A stretch of 64,000 bases of DNA, from positions 1-64,000 of the forward strand of contig BGKB01000278.1 of NCBI GenBank assembly GCA_003116975.1, given 5' to 3'. This document shows positions 1 to 11,140 of the stretch, one piece after another. The stretch is from Aurantiochytrium sp. KH105. Lineage: Eukaryota > Sar > Bigyra > Thraustochytrida > Thraustochytriidae. Position numbers and translations under genes: made by a program. Every line of letters starts with the position of its first letter. Position 1 is the first letter of the stretch. The notes under the pieces are model-generated. The model was given only the letters and a program-made list of their open reading frames with translations. It was not told where the DNA came from and made no database searches.

Positions 1-70
1 GGTACACACCCACAACAATTATAATTCTATACGTGTATACTATGACGTTACAACTGCACGTGCCTTTATG

Positions 71-2731
71 TTAGCCGGTTTTCGAGGTATGCTTGGAGGC
101 CTTGCCGAGCTCGACGGTGCGCGCGCGCGCGGCAAAGTTCAGGGAGCAAAAGGACTCCTCGGCGTTGGTCTTGACCGGACTGACCTGGACGAACATGAGC
201 GTCTTGGAGTCTTGCGACAAGGAGTCCTGCAGGAGGTATGTGAGCGTCGAATTGCGGAAAGGCACGTGGCCCTGCTTGTTGGCGCGAGCCTGAATGACGT
301 CGCCCAGCGCGGAGAGGGACTTGTTGATATTGGTGGCTTCCGTGAGTCGTGCGCCCTGCACGCCCGACTTGGAGACGCGCTCCGAGCCAGCCAAGTCGAT
401 AAGGTGCAGCTTGCCGCGCGCCTCTTCACCTGTGAGCGTGTTGCGAGCGAGCACGTAGGTGGAGAGCATCGAGTGACTGCGCGAGGAATGAGAGTTCATG
501 TCGGTACACGCGACTGAACGATTCTTCTTGCCGAGCTTCATGAGCTTGAGCACCTGCGTATGATCCGTGACCGTGACCATGGTCAGCCCCGGGACGTGCA
601 TGCCGTGCTTGCCGGCCTTGACTTCAAGCTTCTTTTGCTGCTGCTGTTTCGCTTTATCAGCGAGTAGATCGCGAATCTGCTCATTGTAAATCTCCAGCAA
701 CGTCACTTGGACCTCGAACTCCCACTCGCCACCGTGGTTGCGCTCGCGCATGTTGGCAAAGAGACGATCGAGAGCCCGGAAATTGACGCCGCGGTCGTGC
801 TCTGGGCCTTCCATGGTGTGCGTTTTGCCACTGCCCGTCTGTCCGTATGCAAAGATGCAAACATTGTAGCCATCGAGAATAGAGGTGCAGAGGTCCGAGA
901 CCTGCTCAAAGACCTTTGCGTTGTCTGCATCTGACTTGAAAACGTGGTCAAATTCCCAGGACTTTTCACGACCCTTGGCATTGCGCAGTTCCACGGCCCC
1001 GTCTTGCGGGAAGCGGACCACCACATCATTCTCCTCAAAGTCGAGGGCGGGGCGGACGCGGCAGAGCACCCGGATGTTGCCTCGGAGCTCTTGCACAAGG
1101 TTAAAGAGCCGCCGGCGCTCCCGGTATTCGCGCTGGTACTTGGTCACAATGCCAGACATGGACGCCTCCTTGGCTGCAACGCGCTCACTGAGTTGCTTGA
1201 TGAGAGATGCCATTTCCGCGTTCGTGGCCTGCGTTGTGGCGCGCACAGATTGAGAGAGAGCGGACTTCTCCTCGTTCATTGCGCGCAATTCATGACGGAC
1301 ACGGTCGAGACCAGCCATGATAGCGCGACGCCGGTTTGCGGAGCGTCGCTGCTGGTCGGCTTGCGCTTGCTCGGATCGCTTTGCGCCTTGCGAAGCAACA
1401 GTCCGCATGCGGTCGAGTTCGGCCGAGAGTTCTGTGATGATCGCGCGAGCTTCTTGGAGCTCCTGCTCGCGCGTCGACAGTGTTTGTCTGGCCTCTGCGA
1501 CCTCGGCATCGCGCACCGCCACCTTTTGTTTGAGACTTTCGAACTTTTCCTTGATCTTTTCGCCCTTGCTGCCTGTGACAGCGGGTGTGGGGGGCGTTTG
1601 TGGGTCTTGGGTTTGTCGTAAGTGGGGGGCATTCTTTGGTGTGGAAGGCGCGCCGCTGGGGTCCTGTCTGCGACGCTCCAGTTCGGCTCGTGCCTCGCCA
1701 AGAAGGGCTAACATGTCAGTTTTTTCCTTTTCCGCCGCAGCGAGCTTGTTCTGCGCCGACTTTGCTACCTTTAGCGCCTTGACGAGCTTGACGCGCAGTG
1801 CCTCGACGCTCAAGTTGTTCAGCTTGCTGCTCAACGCCAAAACGGGCGTGCTCTGAGCGCTGGCGGCAGAAGGCCCTGAAAGGGCACTTCCTTGGCCCTC
1901 GTCATCGATCGTTTTCCTTGCCCCGGACGGGGTTTGGCACGGCGTCATGGGTGCGCCGTCGTCACTCGCACCCGCACTGGGGCGCGCATGGATAAAACCG
2001 GGGCTCAAATCTTCAAAGGACTGACGCAATACCTTGTTTTCCGCGTTGAGCGACTCGAGCTGGCGTTGGAGCGCGGTGATGCGGTCTGCGGAAGCAGGCT
2101 CAACGGGTACCTCGGCACTCGCGTCTGCAGGATCAGCGGCCACGAGGTTTTCCGCGGCAATCTTTTCTGTCTGAAGAGCGCTCCGATAGCCCGTAGAAAC
2201 GGGCTGTGGAAGTTTAAGGCGCTGCTCACATTCGTCGAGAGCGTTGACGATTTCTTGAGCGAGAGCGTGGTGTTTACCAATTTTCTCCTGGAAACCCCGC
2301 TTAAGAATGGCAACCTGCGTTTTCGACATGCGCTTGAGAATGGCGACTTGCTCGGATGCGCGACGCTCCTTTTCACCTGTTTGGTGCAGCTCTCGTAGCG
2401 CTCCAAGGTATCGTTGTTGGAGCTGATGAAGTTCCTCCCGAATCTGATTGTCGTCACGACTCGATTTCGACTCGTGCTCAAAGTCGCTTTCTACAATGTT
2501 TGCATGTGTGTGGCCTGCAAGGTCATCTCCAATGCTTCCTTCGGCGTCGTCATCGTCATCGTCAAAACCAAGTTCCTGACGAAGCGACTTGCGCTGGTTC
2601 TCAGCAATGCGGTCAGCGAGATCGTGCAAATCCATTTGTTGCTCGTGTTCCTCCTTGGCACGTCTCGCGAGCTCGGGGTCATACGTCTTGGGGCGCGAGA
2701 TGGAGCCCACGCCGGGCGTGTAATACGACAT
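71..2731 (-). CDS. Kinesin-14 family motor (C-terminal motor kinesin)
   Basis: 886 residues. The C-terminal third (about 552-880) is a complete kinesin motor: GQTGSGKT P-loop near 630-637, the SSRSH switch I motif and LIDLAGSE switch II near 777-784. The motor follows a coiled-coil stalk (about 90-550) through the neck sequence ELRGNIRVLCRVRP, the arrangement of minus-end-directed kinesin-14 (Ncd/Kar3/KIFC). The N-terminal 90 residues are a charged tail with an Asp-rich patch and would hold the second microtubule-binding site. Known family role: spindle pole focusing and minus-end transport. The start is an ATG just before a tail of normal length, and the stop at 71-73 is inside the window, so the gene is whole. 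The subfamily within kinesin-14 cannot be settled by eye. Confidence 0.95.
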   Translation of the reverse strand: MSYYTPGVGSISRPKTYDPELARRAKEEHEQQMDLHDLADRIAENQRKSLRQELGFDDDDDDAEGSIGDDLAGHTHANIVESDFEHESKSSRDDNQIREELHQLQQRYLGALRELHQTGEKERRASEQVAILKRMSKTQVAILKRGFQEKIGKHHALAQEIVNALDECEQRLKLPQPVSTGYRSALQTEKIAAENLVAADPADASAEVPVEPASADRITALQRQLESLNAENKVLRQSFEDLSPGFIHARPSAGASDDGAPMTPCQTPSGARKTIDDEGQGSALSGPSAASAQSTPVLALSSKLNNLSVEALRVKLVKALKVAKSAQNKLAAAEKEKTDMLALLGEARAELERRRQDPSGAPSTPKNAPHLRQTQDPQTPPTPAVTGSKGEKIKEKFESLKQKVAVRDAEVAEARQTLSTREQELQEARAIITELSAELDRMRTVASQGAKRSEQAQADQQRRSANRRRAIMAGLDRVRHELRAMNEEKSALSQSVRATTQATNAEMASLIKQLSERVAAKEASMSGIVTKYQREYRERRRLFNLVQELRGNIRVLCRVRPALDFEENDVVVRFPQDGAVELRNAKGREKSWEFDHVFKSDADNAKVFEQVSDLCTSILDGYNVCIFAYGQTGSGKTHTMEGPEHDRGVNFRALDRLFANMRERNHGGEWEFEVQVTLLEIYNEQIRDLLADKAKQQQQKKLEVKAGKHGMHVPGLTMVTVTDHTQVLKLMKLGKKNRSVACTDMNSHSSRSHSMLSTYVLARNTLTGEEARGKLHLIDLAGSERVSKSGVQGARLTEATNINKSLSALGDVIQARANKQGHVPFRNSTLTYLLQDSLSQDSKTLMFVQVSPVKTNAEESFCSLNFAARARTVELGKASKHTSKTG

Positions 2732-3686
2732 GGTCCTACGTTTTCAGGTTGAGGCGTGCGAGTGTTGTTTTTGTCAATGACCTCCTCAAGGTTGTCACGA
2801 GCGAGCAAGACCGCAACACACTTCGCGCCCGGGACAAGCGAGCTCGCGCCCGTGCGCCTTTGCAATACGGTCCGAGTTGCGAGTGACCGGAGCGAGGACT
2901 GACTGACACGACACGAGCGCTGCCCGTATCGTATCACTCAGGACCCTCGGTCGAGTTTGCGCTCGAGCCCTCTGGTCGTGGCGCTCTCGCCCTATTTGTT
3001 TTTTGTCTGTCTTCCTCACGACCTCCCTTCTCTCGCGTACCAAGCCTGCCTGCAGGTAAGCGCCGAGCTTGCCTGGCTGGCTGGTCGGCTTGGCTGATTG
3101 GCCGAGCAGACGTTGCTACGAAACTGTCATTCATTGCCAATCACTCTCTCCGCATCATCATCATCCATCCCAAGTGTCCGTTGCAAAAAACCGAGCCACT
3201 GCTTACACTGTGGCACCGCATTGGTACCCTACCCACCCACCCACCCCCACCCATCCACGCACTGAGAGGGAGCGAGAGTCAGAAGGGCAGTAGGCCAACA
3301 GGCAGGCAGGGCATGCAGAAAGAACACGCGTGAACAAGTTTTCATTCGATTTGTCCGCGGTGATGATGCAGTGAAGTTTTTAGGAATGATGATAAAATTG
3401 CAGGGTTGCAGTCTCTAAGTAATGCCTAGGCCTGCACCGAGCGTTGACATCCTGAACGAAGAGAAATGTTGCATGAGTGCAACGACATCCCAAAATGGTA
3501 ATAAGAAAAAGAGTCCTTGAACGTGCGCTTTGCGCACAATTTCTTTTCTGTTTTTGGAGGATTGAAGGGGATGACGATGTAGCGGAAACGATAATGATGA
3601 CTGGCAATGTAAGGATTGGACAGACAACCCATTGCGCATCATGACGAAGCATCTTCTTTCATTCCTTAATATCGTTCTTTTCAGTT
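2732..3686. other. Intergenic, kinesin 5' side and end-repair gene 3' side
   Basis: Both flanking genes are on the minus strand, so this holds the kinesin promoter/5' UTR and the 3' end of the downstream gene. I see a short ACCC-rich tract around 3232-3255 and nothing coding. Confidence 0.6.
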
Positions 3687-6536
3687 TTAACTTGACGACG
3701 ACTCTTTGCACGAAGACAAATGCTGCTTGAGCGCAGGCATGGATGCCATGAGCAGCCCACATCGATGACATGAAAGAGGACCCTTGAGCGCGGCCTCGGC
3801 GCGCTGCGCACGTTCGATGAGCCCTTGGGTGCCCTGGGCTCGTAGCGTCTCCACAACGGTGGCAAGAGGGGTGAAGAAGTCCTTGTGTGTGAACGAATGC
3901 CAGTGCTTTTTGTGCTTGAGTGCAGGACTGTCAAAATCCTGGGAGACAATATGCACATGCAAATGGCGCAGCGAAGGCTGAGCGTGAAGGCCCACCTTGA
4001 CGCGTTCGCCACGCGCAAATTTTTGCTCGACATGGTCAGCCAAGATATCACAAAAGCGCGCCAAACTTTCAAGCGCCGAAAGATGCCGCGGCGCGAGGTC
4101 GGCCATTTTGTCCACATCAAGTCCGGTTGCAGACACGTTTGGAAGCACAAGCAAATGTACGCGAGCCTTGGGGTAGGCGTCGTAGATGACCGTGTATGTG
4201 CTGTTCTTGTAGAATATTCCTTGCGCAAATGCCGGCGCCAAAGGTGTCTTGATGTAGTCGAGAAGAGCGTGCTGCCAAGACACCGAGGGCGGTGGTACGG
4301 CCCCTTGGGGAGGGTTGTATGTGTCTGGAAAACGCACTGATGCTGGTGATAACTTGGATCCTCCGGATGAATTTGCATAAGAGGGGCCAAGGTCCGTGCT
4401 CGAATTCAAAGTCGTTGGCAACGCATGAAAAGAGGCAAAGGTTTGCAAGTAGGCTCGCTCGAGCTGCTCTTGGGCCAGTGTCGGGGAGTCAGCGAGAGAA
4501 TCATCAAGCCTAGCGTTCATGTTGGGACCCAACGTGAATAAGACGTGCGCCGCTCCCGTGGTGAGCCGTAAGGGATGATCCTCGGGTAGTTGCACGACGA
4601 TGGGCTCTCCCACGTCAGCAACTGCAGGCATGGCTTCGAGCAGACTTGGACCACCGGATTTACGGAGCTCGGCATGCACGGCAACGTTTGCCTTGTTTTC
4701 TCCAGGTTTTGTGGCTCGACGTGGACAGCCTACCGCTATTGCCGAGACTTTGGTTTGCTTTACAACATCGCCCTCGACTACTTCGAGGGCGTCAAGCATG
4801 CGGAGCTGCGTAGAAAAGACCGTTGCTGCCTCGACAGCCTGACCCTGTCCGCGGAGAGCCGCGAGGACTGCACTGCCGGCGGGTTCCACGAGACGCAGGG
4901 TTTTGGGAGGCAGACTGTTTTCTTGGGCCCAACGCGTTGCAGCCCGAAGAAGAACGGCTGCCGCGAGCTCTGGGTCGAAGTGAAAGTCACCTGTTGAAAC
5001 CGACGCAAAGGCAAGGCACGCTGGCGGACTCGAAAGGCTTGGCAACAAGCTGTCCAAGGTGCCGAGAAGTTGGTGAAAGGCAGCGTCCGTAGACGGTTCG
5101 TTGGAGAGGATCAGGACGCTTTTGAAGCCCTCATTTGGGTCGATCGGTTCTGCAGATTGAGCCATTCGCTGAATTAGGGCGAGCGCTTTTTCGCGTGCGG
5201 TAGGAAAGTTTCCCTCGTGGTCTCTGCGAGTCTGGCAACGATGAACGCACTCCAGAGCGTGCACTGAGAGCTGAAGTGCGAGTGGATCGGCACCAGCCTC
5301 ACGAGCTAGATTGATCCAAACGACGCGCTGGCTCGCTGACATGTTCGTTCGATCAACAATCACAAGCCGCGTATCGTTTGCCAGAGCCTGGCGGCAAGCC
5401 TGTTCTACGTGTGGTCTTGTTTTCAAAAGATCTTGGCTGAAACGCTTAACAGAACCAGCAGCGCGCTCGAGGCGCGTGGCGAGGGAAGATTTACCAGATC
5501 CAGGGAGGCCAGAAAGAACAAGAAGAATGGGCCGGGCAAGTCGCTGGAGTGTAGCTTGCAAGTGCGCATCGAGCTCGGCTGAAGGGGGAATGGAAGTTCG
5601 GGCGTGGCCGTGAGCCCCTTGATAACTAACGCCAGTGAGGCGTTCGGCAAATCCATCCCGGAGAAAAAAGTCTTCTGGCGTGTAAAAGGGGAGACCGACT
5701 TGCTGAGCAAAGCGTTTGTCACCATCGCTGATATCGCCTGCGCGTCCTGCGGCATCTCCGACGTAAAAGCCTTGAGCAGGATCAGTCAGACTTGCAGTCG
5801 TCTTGCAAAGCTTGAGTGGGTCGCTGCGCATAAAGTCCCACATTGCAGTTCCCCTGGCGTCGTGTCCGCGCTTGTTGATATCTACCGTTGCTGGTTTTCG
5901 ATACTTGTCATTGTGCGTGGCGAGATAGACTTCGACGGGGAGGTCGACGAATTGAAGCAAGGCATCTACACGACCGAGTTTTCGTGTGAGGGCATCCTTG
6001 ATTGGATCTGGGTTCTTGAAGCGCGCGAGCGACTCGTTCGAGAAGATGACGAGACGGAATCCACGTGCGTGAAGGGCCTCGAGGACGGCTTTGGCGTGAT
6101 CAAAGACAAGACTTTGGTGCACGTTATCAGCAGTGGGTACGTTCGTGTTTGCTCCGCGAGAAAAGGTGCAAAGACAGCCGTCAAAGTCGAAGCCGGCTAC
6201 GGGCGCGGCAGCGTCGCGGGATATTTCGTCTTTGCTCGCGCGAAAAATGACGGATCCTTTGGCTGCTGCGAGCCAGGGCTGGGGTAGCAGGCAACCGCGG
6301 TAGCGCGTAGTAAAGTCTGCACGTTCGTCCGCTAAGCGCGCTCGCTTCGAGGGTGGCGGTTGTGTTGTTGCAGTTCGCGTTCCGGCATGGGTCGCGTCCT
6401 TTATGTTTCCCGTGGCTTCTATTGCGGGAGCGTTTGTCGCGCCGCGTTCTGCGCCGCACTTGGCGCAGAGTTCCTTGGTGCCTGCATTGCCTGCGAAAGC
6501 GCAAGCTTTGCATTTCCATCGCACGAAGGCTTGCAT
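3687..6536 (-). CDS. DNA-end-repair fusion: RanBP2 zinc finger, PNKP-like phosphatase-kinase, macro-like, aprataxin HIT-ZnF
   Basis: 949 residues, single exon, ATG start. In order: a RanBP2-type zinc finger (7-28; W-x-C-x2-C, Asn, C-x2-C); a basic NLS-like patch (63-72); a PNKP-type HAD 3'-phosphatase (about 112-300; DFDG at 117-120, SNE at 166, KYRKP at 211, GDAAGR at 260); a P-loop 5'-polynucleotide-kinase domain (about 335-460; GLPGSGKS at 343, DRTN at 395); a diverged macro-like region (about 505-700; VVEGDVV, GGPSLLEA, LGPNMN); and an aprataxin HIT domain (about 755-900; HxHxH at 858-862) ending in a C2HC zinc finger (C923, C926, H939, C943). From family knowledge, PNKP repairs 3'-phosphate and 5'-OH ends and aprataxin removes 5'-AMP from aborted ligations. 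Plant bHLH140-type proteins carry kinase-macro-HIT; the added phosphatase is the oddity. The macro part lacks the usual Asn-rich ADP-ribose motif. Confidence 0.92.
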   Translation of the reverse strand: MQAFVRWKCKACAFAGNAGTKELCAKCGAERGATNAPAIEATGNIKDATHAGTRTATTQPPPSKRARLADERADFTTRYRGCLLPQPWLAAAKGSVIFRASKDEISRDAAAPVAGFDFDGCLCTFSRGANTNVPTADNVHQSLVFDHAKAVLEALHARGFRLVIFSNESLARFKNPDPIKDALTRKLGRVDALLQFVDLPVEVYLATHNDKYRKPATVDINKRGHDARGTAMWDFMRSDPLKLCKTTASLTDPAQGFYVGDAAGRAGDISDGDKRFAQQVGLPFYTPEDFFLRDGFAERLTGVSYQGAHGHARTSIPPSAELDAHLQATLQRLARPILLVLSGLPGSGKSSLATRLERAAGSVKRFSQDLLKTRPHVEQACRQALANDTRLVIVDRTNMSASQRVVWINLAREAGADPLALQLSVHALECVHRCQTRRDHEGNFPTAREKALALIQRMAQSAEPIDPNEGFKSVLILSNEPSTDAAFHQLLGTLDSLLPSLSSPPACLAFASVSTGDFHFDPELAAAVLLRAATRWAQENSLPPKTLRLVEPAGSAVLAALRGQGQAVEAATVFSTQLRMLDALEVVEGDVVKQTKVSAIAVGCPRRATKPGENKANVAVHAELRKSGGPSLLEAMPAVADVGEPIVVQLPEDHPLRLTTGAAHVLFTLGPNMNARLDDSLADSPTLAQEQLERAYLQTFASFHALPTTLNSSTDLGPSYANSSGGSKLSPASVRFPDTYNPPQGAVPPPSVSWQHALLDYIKTPLAPAFAQGIFYKNSTYTVIYDAYPKARVHLLVLPNVSATGLDVDKMADLAPRHLSALESLARFCDILADHVEQKFARGERVKVGLHAQPSLRHLHVHIVSQDFDSPALKHKKHWHSFTHKDFFTPLATVVETLRAQGTQGLIERAQRAEAALKGPLSCHRCGLLMASMPALKQHLSSCKESSSS

Positions 6537-7133
6537 CGCGAGAGCGCTGGTGATCTTTCGCTTTCAGAATCGATGGCGAGCTCTTCGTCCTTCATGGTAT
6601 AACAGGAGAGTGACGGTTATTCGGTTGACGGTTAGCGGTTACGTGATCACCGCTCACCTCCGCTCACCACCGTGGTGGTGAAAACTCTTGTTCGGAACTG
6701 TTCGCAGCAGCCACTGCCACTGCTGTTTGCAGCAGCCATCTGCACTGCAGCTCGGAAGACTTTTATCTATTGTCTCTCGGATCGAAAACTAATGTGCTTC
6801 GGAGAGAGCATCATGACTGACGGTCGTGGCGCCACCATCGTGCCAGTTAAAATCTAGCTTTGCTTTGCGCACACGGTTGTTTTGTGACGATGCATTTCGA
6901 ATGCGGAATGCGAGTTTTTGATCAACGGAAGAAAACCAATTGTGATGCATGCCGCAAGACCTGGATTTATGATCTTCCGTCCTCCATGACAATGATCTAG
7001 GTCGACTTGATTGCTTGCTTGCAGCCGCTCGATCTTCTGTCTTTCTGTGTATGTGTGTCTGCTGGCTGCTGTCACGTCGCACCCTCCGCCGGCGGAACCA
7101 GCTCATCAACCTTGACAAGTATGTCAAGCCCGA

Positions 7134-7134
<1 letters not shown>

Positions 7135-7160
<26 letters not shown>
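7135..7160. repeat. (CT)n microsatellite
   Basis: Uninterrupted CT dinucleotides, about 13 copies, inside the long gene-poor interval. Confidence 0.9.
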
Positions 7161-7164
<4 letters not shown>

Positions 7165-9706
7165 CTCTCTTTTTTTCCAAAAACCAAAATAGAGCCTTTA
7201 ATCCAGATGGCGCGACGCGACGTGACGTGACAAGTCTCGCACGTGACAAGACGTGGCGATGTGGCCGGCCAGGCCCTGCAAGCATCATCATCCAGCATCT
7301 GCAGGTCGCAGTCGCAAAAAAAGATCCTGTCCCATCGATCCTCCGCCCTTTGCACGTCGCATCGACTAAATGTTGTGAATTGCAGCTGCTGCTGCAGCTC
7401 CTAGCACAGCCGACCGTGCTTCGGCCAATGCAGCACGCAGCGCGAGCACGCGCATCTTCGAGACTCGCGTCGCTGACAGTGGCAGTGGCTGGTGTGGCTG
7501 TGGCTGCTCGAAGTTCTTGCTCGCACGTTCGTATAACATGACCTGCCGGTCCACGCACAAGCGCTCTTGCGTTGCGCAGGGTGCTCGTCGGGGAGACGCC
7601 CGCGCGCGTCCTCCTCGCAGCGCCAAGCAGGCGCCACGCCAAGGTTGCGCGGACCAATTCTTTTTCCCCCCGGCACTCTTCCCTTCCCCTCCCACAGACA
7701 CCCGAGTGCCGCCCCGCAGATGAGACATGGGGGGAGCTGGCTGTGGCTCGCAGCTGCTGCGGGGATGTAGGAGTTGGGATCTTATCTTCCGGCTACTGCT
7801 GCTCCTGCCGGTCGCCATTGGTCCGGCGAAGAAGGAAAAAATGAGAAAAAAAGTAAGGAAAGACAGACAGCGACTGCGACTCCGAAAAGCCGCCCGAAGA
7901 ACTTGAGCGAGAACTTGCGCAAGGAATTTTCGCATTATCCCTCTTCCTCCGTGGCACGTGCCTGCGCTGGTCTGCCTGCTGCGCGACCGCGCCGCGCCGG
8001 GCATGAAAGCAAGCATGCACGCACGCGGTGCATGCATGGACTGACTGATGGCCGAAGTGATTCTTGAGGAACTTGGAGAAGGGCGGTCAAGACTTGCACG
8101 GCTCGGCGGCGCGGCGGGCGCTTGGTTGGTCGCTTGATCCGTCCATTCCTTGCCGGCTTGCTCTCTCTCCAGCGTCGTCGCCAGCAGCTGCAGCGAGCCT
8201 GCATGACGCCGCGAGGGCGACGCCGGCCATGCGTGCCGGGCGTCGCTCGGGCTTCGTCTGCAAGCCCAAGCACTGCTTCAAAAATTCTATAGATCAATCG
8301 GTTGGACCCCATCGGCAGTGCCGCCCGGAATAATCACCTGGTTCCAGCGGGAGTGAGCGGCGGCCGCGGCGCGAGAGCTGGCGCCCCGTCGCATCGCGCC
8401 AGCGGGGCCTGGACAGGCGAGTTCAAGTTCAAGTTCAAGTTCAACTTGGTCCACGCTTCGTTCACCCATTCATTCATTCATCAATCCATCCATCGCGACG
8501 ACGTCCCCCTGGACCACCCGCAGCGACCAACCACATCTCCCCCTCATCAATCGTTCGCCCAGCCGAGTGAGTGATCCAGTGGGAGGATGTAATGGACCCA
8601 CTGTGGTTAGGGCGCCCCCTAGCAAATACCGTGAAGGCCGCGGCCAGCTCCGGCGCGCGCACTGCTCCATCGCCTGCGCCCAAGGCCGCCACCGTGCTCT
8701 TTCTTACCATGTTATTGCTGCTGCTGCTGCCGCTGCTCCTGCGCCTTGCAGCAAAGCGGCTGCTGCACTGCTGCCGTCCAAGGCTGGCTGCCGCTTCGTG
8801 TCTGCACTGCGCGTCGGAAAGCTGGACTGGCCAGGACACTTGGATCAGGGGCAGGTCAAGCCCGGCGTGCCGCACACACAGAGACACACCTTTCACCAGA
8901 CCTGCCCGGCTGGTCGACGCGCACTTCTGTCGCCGTGAAAAGGAATTCAAATAAATTGAAATGAAGTGAAATGATGGTGAAAGCGACGCCGCGCGCGCAT
9001 GCCTCGCCCGCCTGCAGCACGCCGCACCGCCTCCGCGTGTCGTACAGCGTTCCTTCCTGGCCGAGCACGTCGCCGTGCCGCCAGGTAGAGAGGCAGGGCC
9101 GCAGCCAGCGCAGCCAGCGCAGCCGCCGGGGACGGCCGGCCTGCCGGGATCCCAGGCCGCAGCCAGCCAGCCACACCACCGTGCGTTCTGTCGACAGAAC
9201 GGGTGGCGTGCGCAAGCCCGGGCCTTGCAAAAACAAACAGCAACCATGGCCACTGCAACCTGCAGCCTGGCCAATGCAGCTGCTGCAGCAGCTGCAGCTG
9301 CAGCTGCAGCGTGGCTCCCCAGAGAGAGCGCGCGCGGCACAGCCGCCGGGAATCGCAACGGGCAAGAGGAGCGAGGCCGGCGCTGGCGGCGGCGGACGTG
9401 ACAGTTCCTGGGACGCTGCCGGCAGGAAAACAATGGATACGGAGGCCACGGCTGCCTGCACTGCTTGGCAGGGAAAAATTTTTAGCATGAAAGGAAGGAA
9501 GGGACGGAAATTGCCGTCCACACCCACATCTCGGATAGAGAAAACACACGAGGGTGGAGAGAGATCGAGCTGCGAGTGCCGACTCGACAGGGGGATCGAC
9601 ATGAATTGAGAGTGGCCACGATCATGCCTGTCTCGTTTCACGCCTTCCTTCGTCGGGGTCGAGTGATCGTGCCGGCGCCGGGACGAGTAGCCGATGGCAG
9701 TGGCAG

Positions 9707-9710
<4 letters not shown>

Positions 9711-9737
<27 letters not shown>
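9711..9737. repeat. (GGAT)n microsatellite
   Basis: About six GGAT copies followed by an imperfect continuation (GGCCATGGATGGATGG). The same motif recurs at 11822-11874. Confidence 0.85.
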
Positions 9738-11100
9738 CCATGGATGGATGGCGGCGCTGATCGGCCCATCTTTACGGGTCCAGCGCGATTTTCCGGCAGC
9801 CCGTGCAAGCCAAGCCAACCCAAGCCTGCCTTCATCGTCGTGGCCGGCTCCGGCCTTCAGCCACGCGGTGGGTGGGAGCGGAGCCGAAGGGGGGGGAGGA
9901 TAATGAATCAAGAAAGCAAGGCTATTGATCGATCAATCGATCGCTGCCGCCACGTAGTACACGCGACTCGCTCGACTCGATTGAGCTCGGCTGTCCTGCA
10001 CATCCCCTCCATCATCTTTCTTTCAAACACACCCGCGCACACACGCACTCACACGCGCGCACACACCCCGCCTGGCCTGGCTGGCAGCTCCCGGTGACTG
10101 GCAGTGGACTGACCGGCGGTGTCGTAAACACAGGCTCTTTCACCGACCGATCCAGGCCAGTAAGTAACACGCCCGCTCGCTCGCTTGCTCGCGCGTGCCA
10201 GCGACGGGACCGACGCGCCTTCGACGCGGCAGCCGCAGGCTTTGTTTCTTGCTCGCAGCCGCTCGCCCCGTCCGTCCCTCCCTCCCCCGTCGACGCGCTC
10301 GCTACTCCTCCGCCCCGGAAAGAAAGAAGAAAGAAAGGGGGAAAGAAAGAAACTCGAACTCCAAGGTCAAGTCTGCGGTCCTCGCGCGCGCGTTCCGCCC
10401 TCCTCCCTGCCCGCCCTGGCTTCCCTGGCCCGTTTGCTTTTCCGGCTTGTTCTTCCCCGCGACTGCGAGGCGAAGAAAGCTTGCACGCGAAGATCTTTCT
10501 TGCTTTTGGCGGCAGCGGCAGCGGCACGGGTTGCTGTTGCTCTCGCTCACTCTCGCGATCGGCAGCGGATTCAGGCGAGCGAGCGTTGTGCTCGCTCTGC
10601 TTGCTTGCTTGCCGTTGCTTGCTCGTTGCTTGCTTGCCTTCCTGGGACCCTCGATGCACGAGCCTGGTCGGTGGCGCTGGACGAAGAGGGCGTCGCCGGA
10701 GCTGCGTTCGGGCTCGCGCGCGAGCGCGCGATGCAGGCAACAGCACGCGATGCGAGGCAGGGCGGTCAGCACGTCAGCGCGGCGCGTGCGCTTCGGCCCC
10801 TTCCGGAGACCGGCCGTCGCCGAGTCGCGGCGCGAGTCGCTCCGCTAGCAACAACAAGCAGCTGGCGGATGCTTCTGCTGCTGCAGCACCTCGTTCATTC
10901 ACGAATTCCGCAAACAGGGCGGAGGATGGCGAGCGTGCGGAACAAGCGTGCGAGCATGCAAAAGCAACCTCGCCTCGCCCAAAAGAACGAAAGGAAGAAA
11001 GTAGGTCCTCGGCCACGCTCGGGACGGGCGCGTCCCCACGAAACTGGCCGTGCTCGGTATGCGCGTCCGGCTTAGCAGCCAAGATAGTAGATAGCATTGC

Positions 11101-11140
11101 CTTGCCTTGCCTTGCCTTGCCTTGCCTTGCCTTGCCTTGC
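11101..11140. repeat. (CTTGC)8 pentanucleotide repeat
   Basis: Eight perfect CTTGC units. Related CTTG and CTCG tracts occur upstream of other genes in this window, for example at 46405-46445. Confidence 0.9.

Noticed and set aside
8474-9911. Two overlapping minus-strand open frames of 319 and 351 codons
   Set aside because: Both are GC-driven, overlap each other and translate CAG/CTG palindromes; neither resembles a protein.
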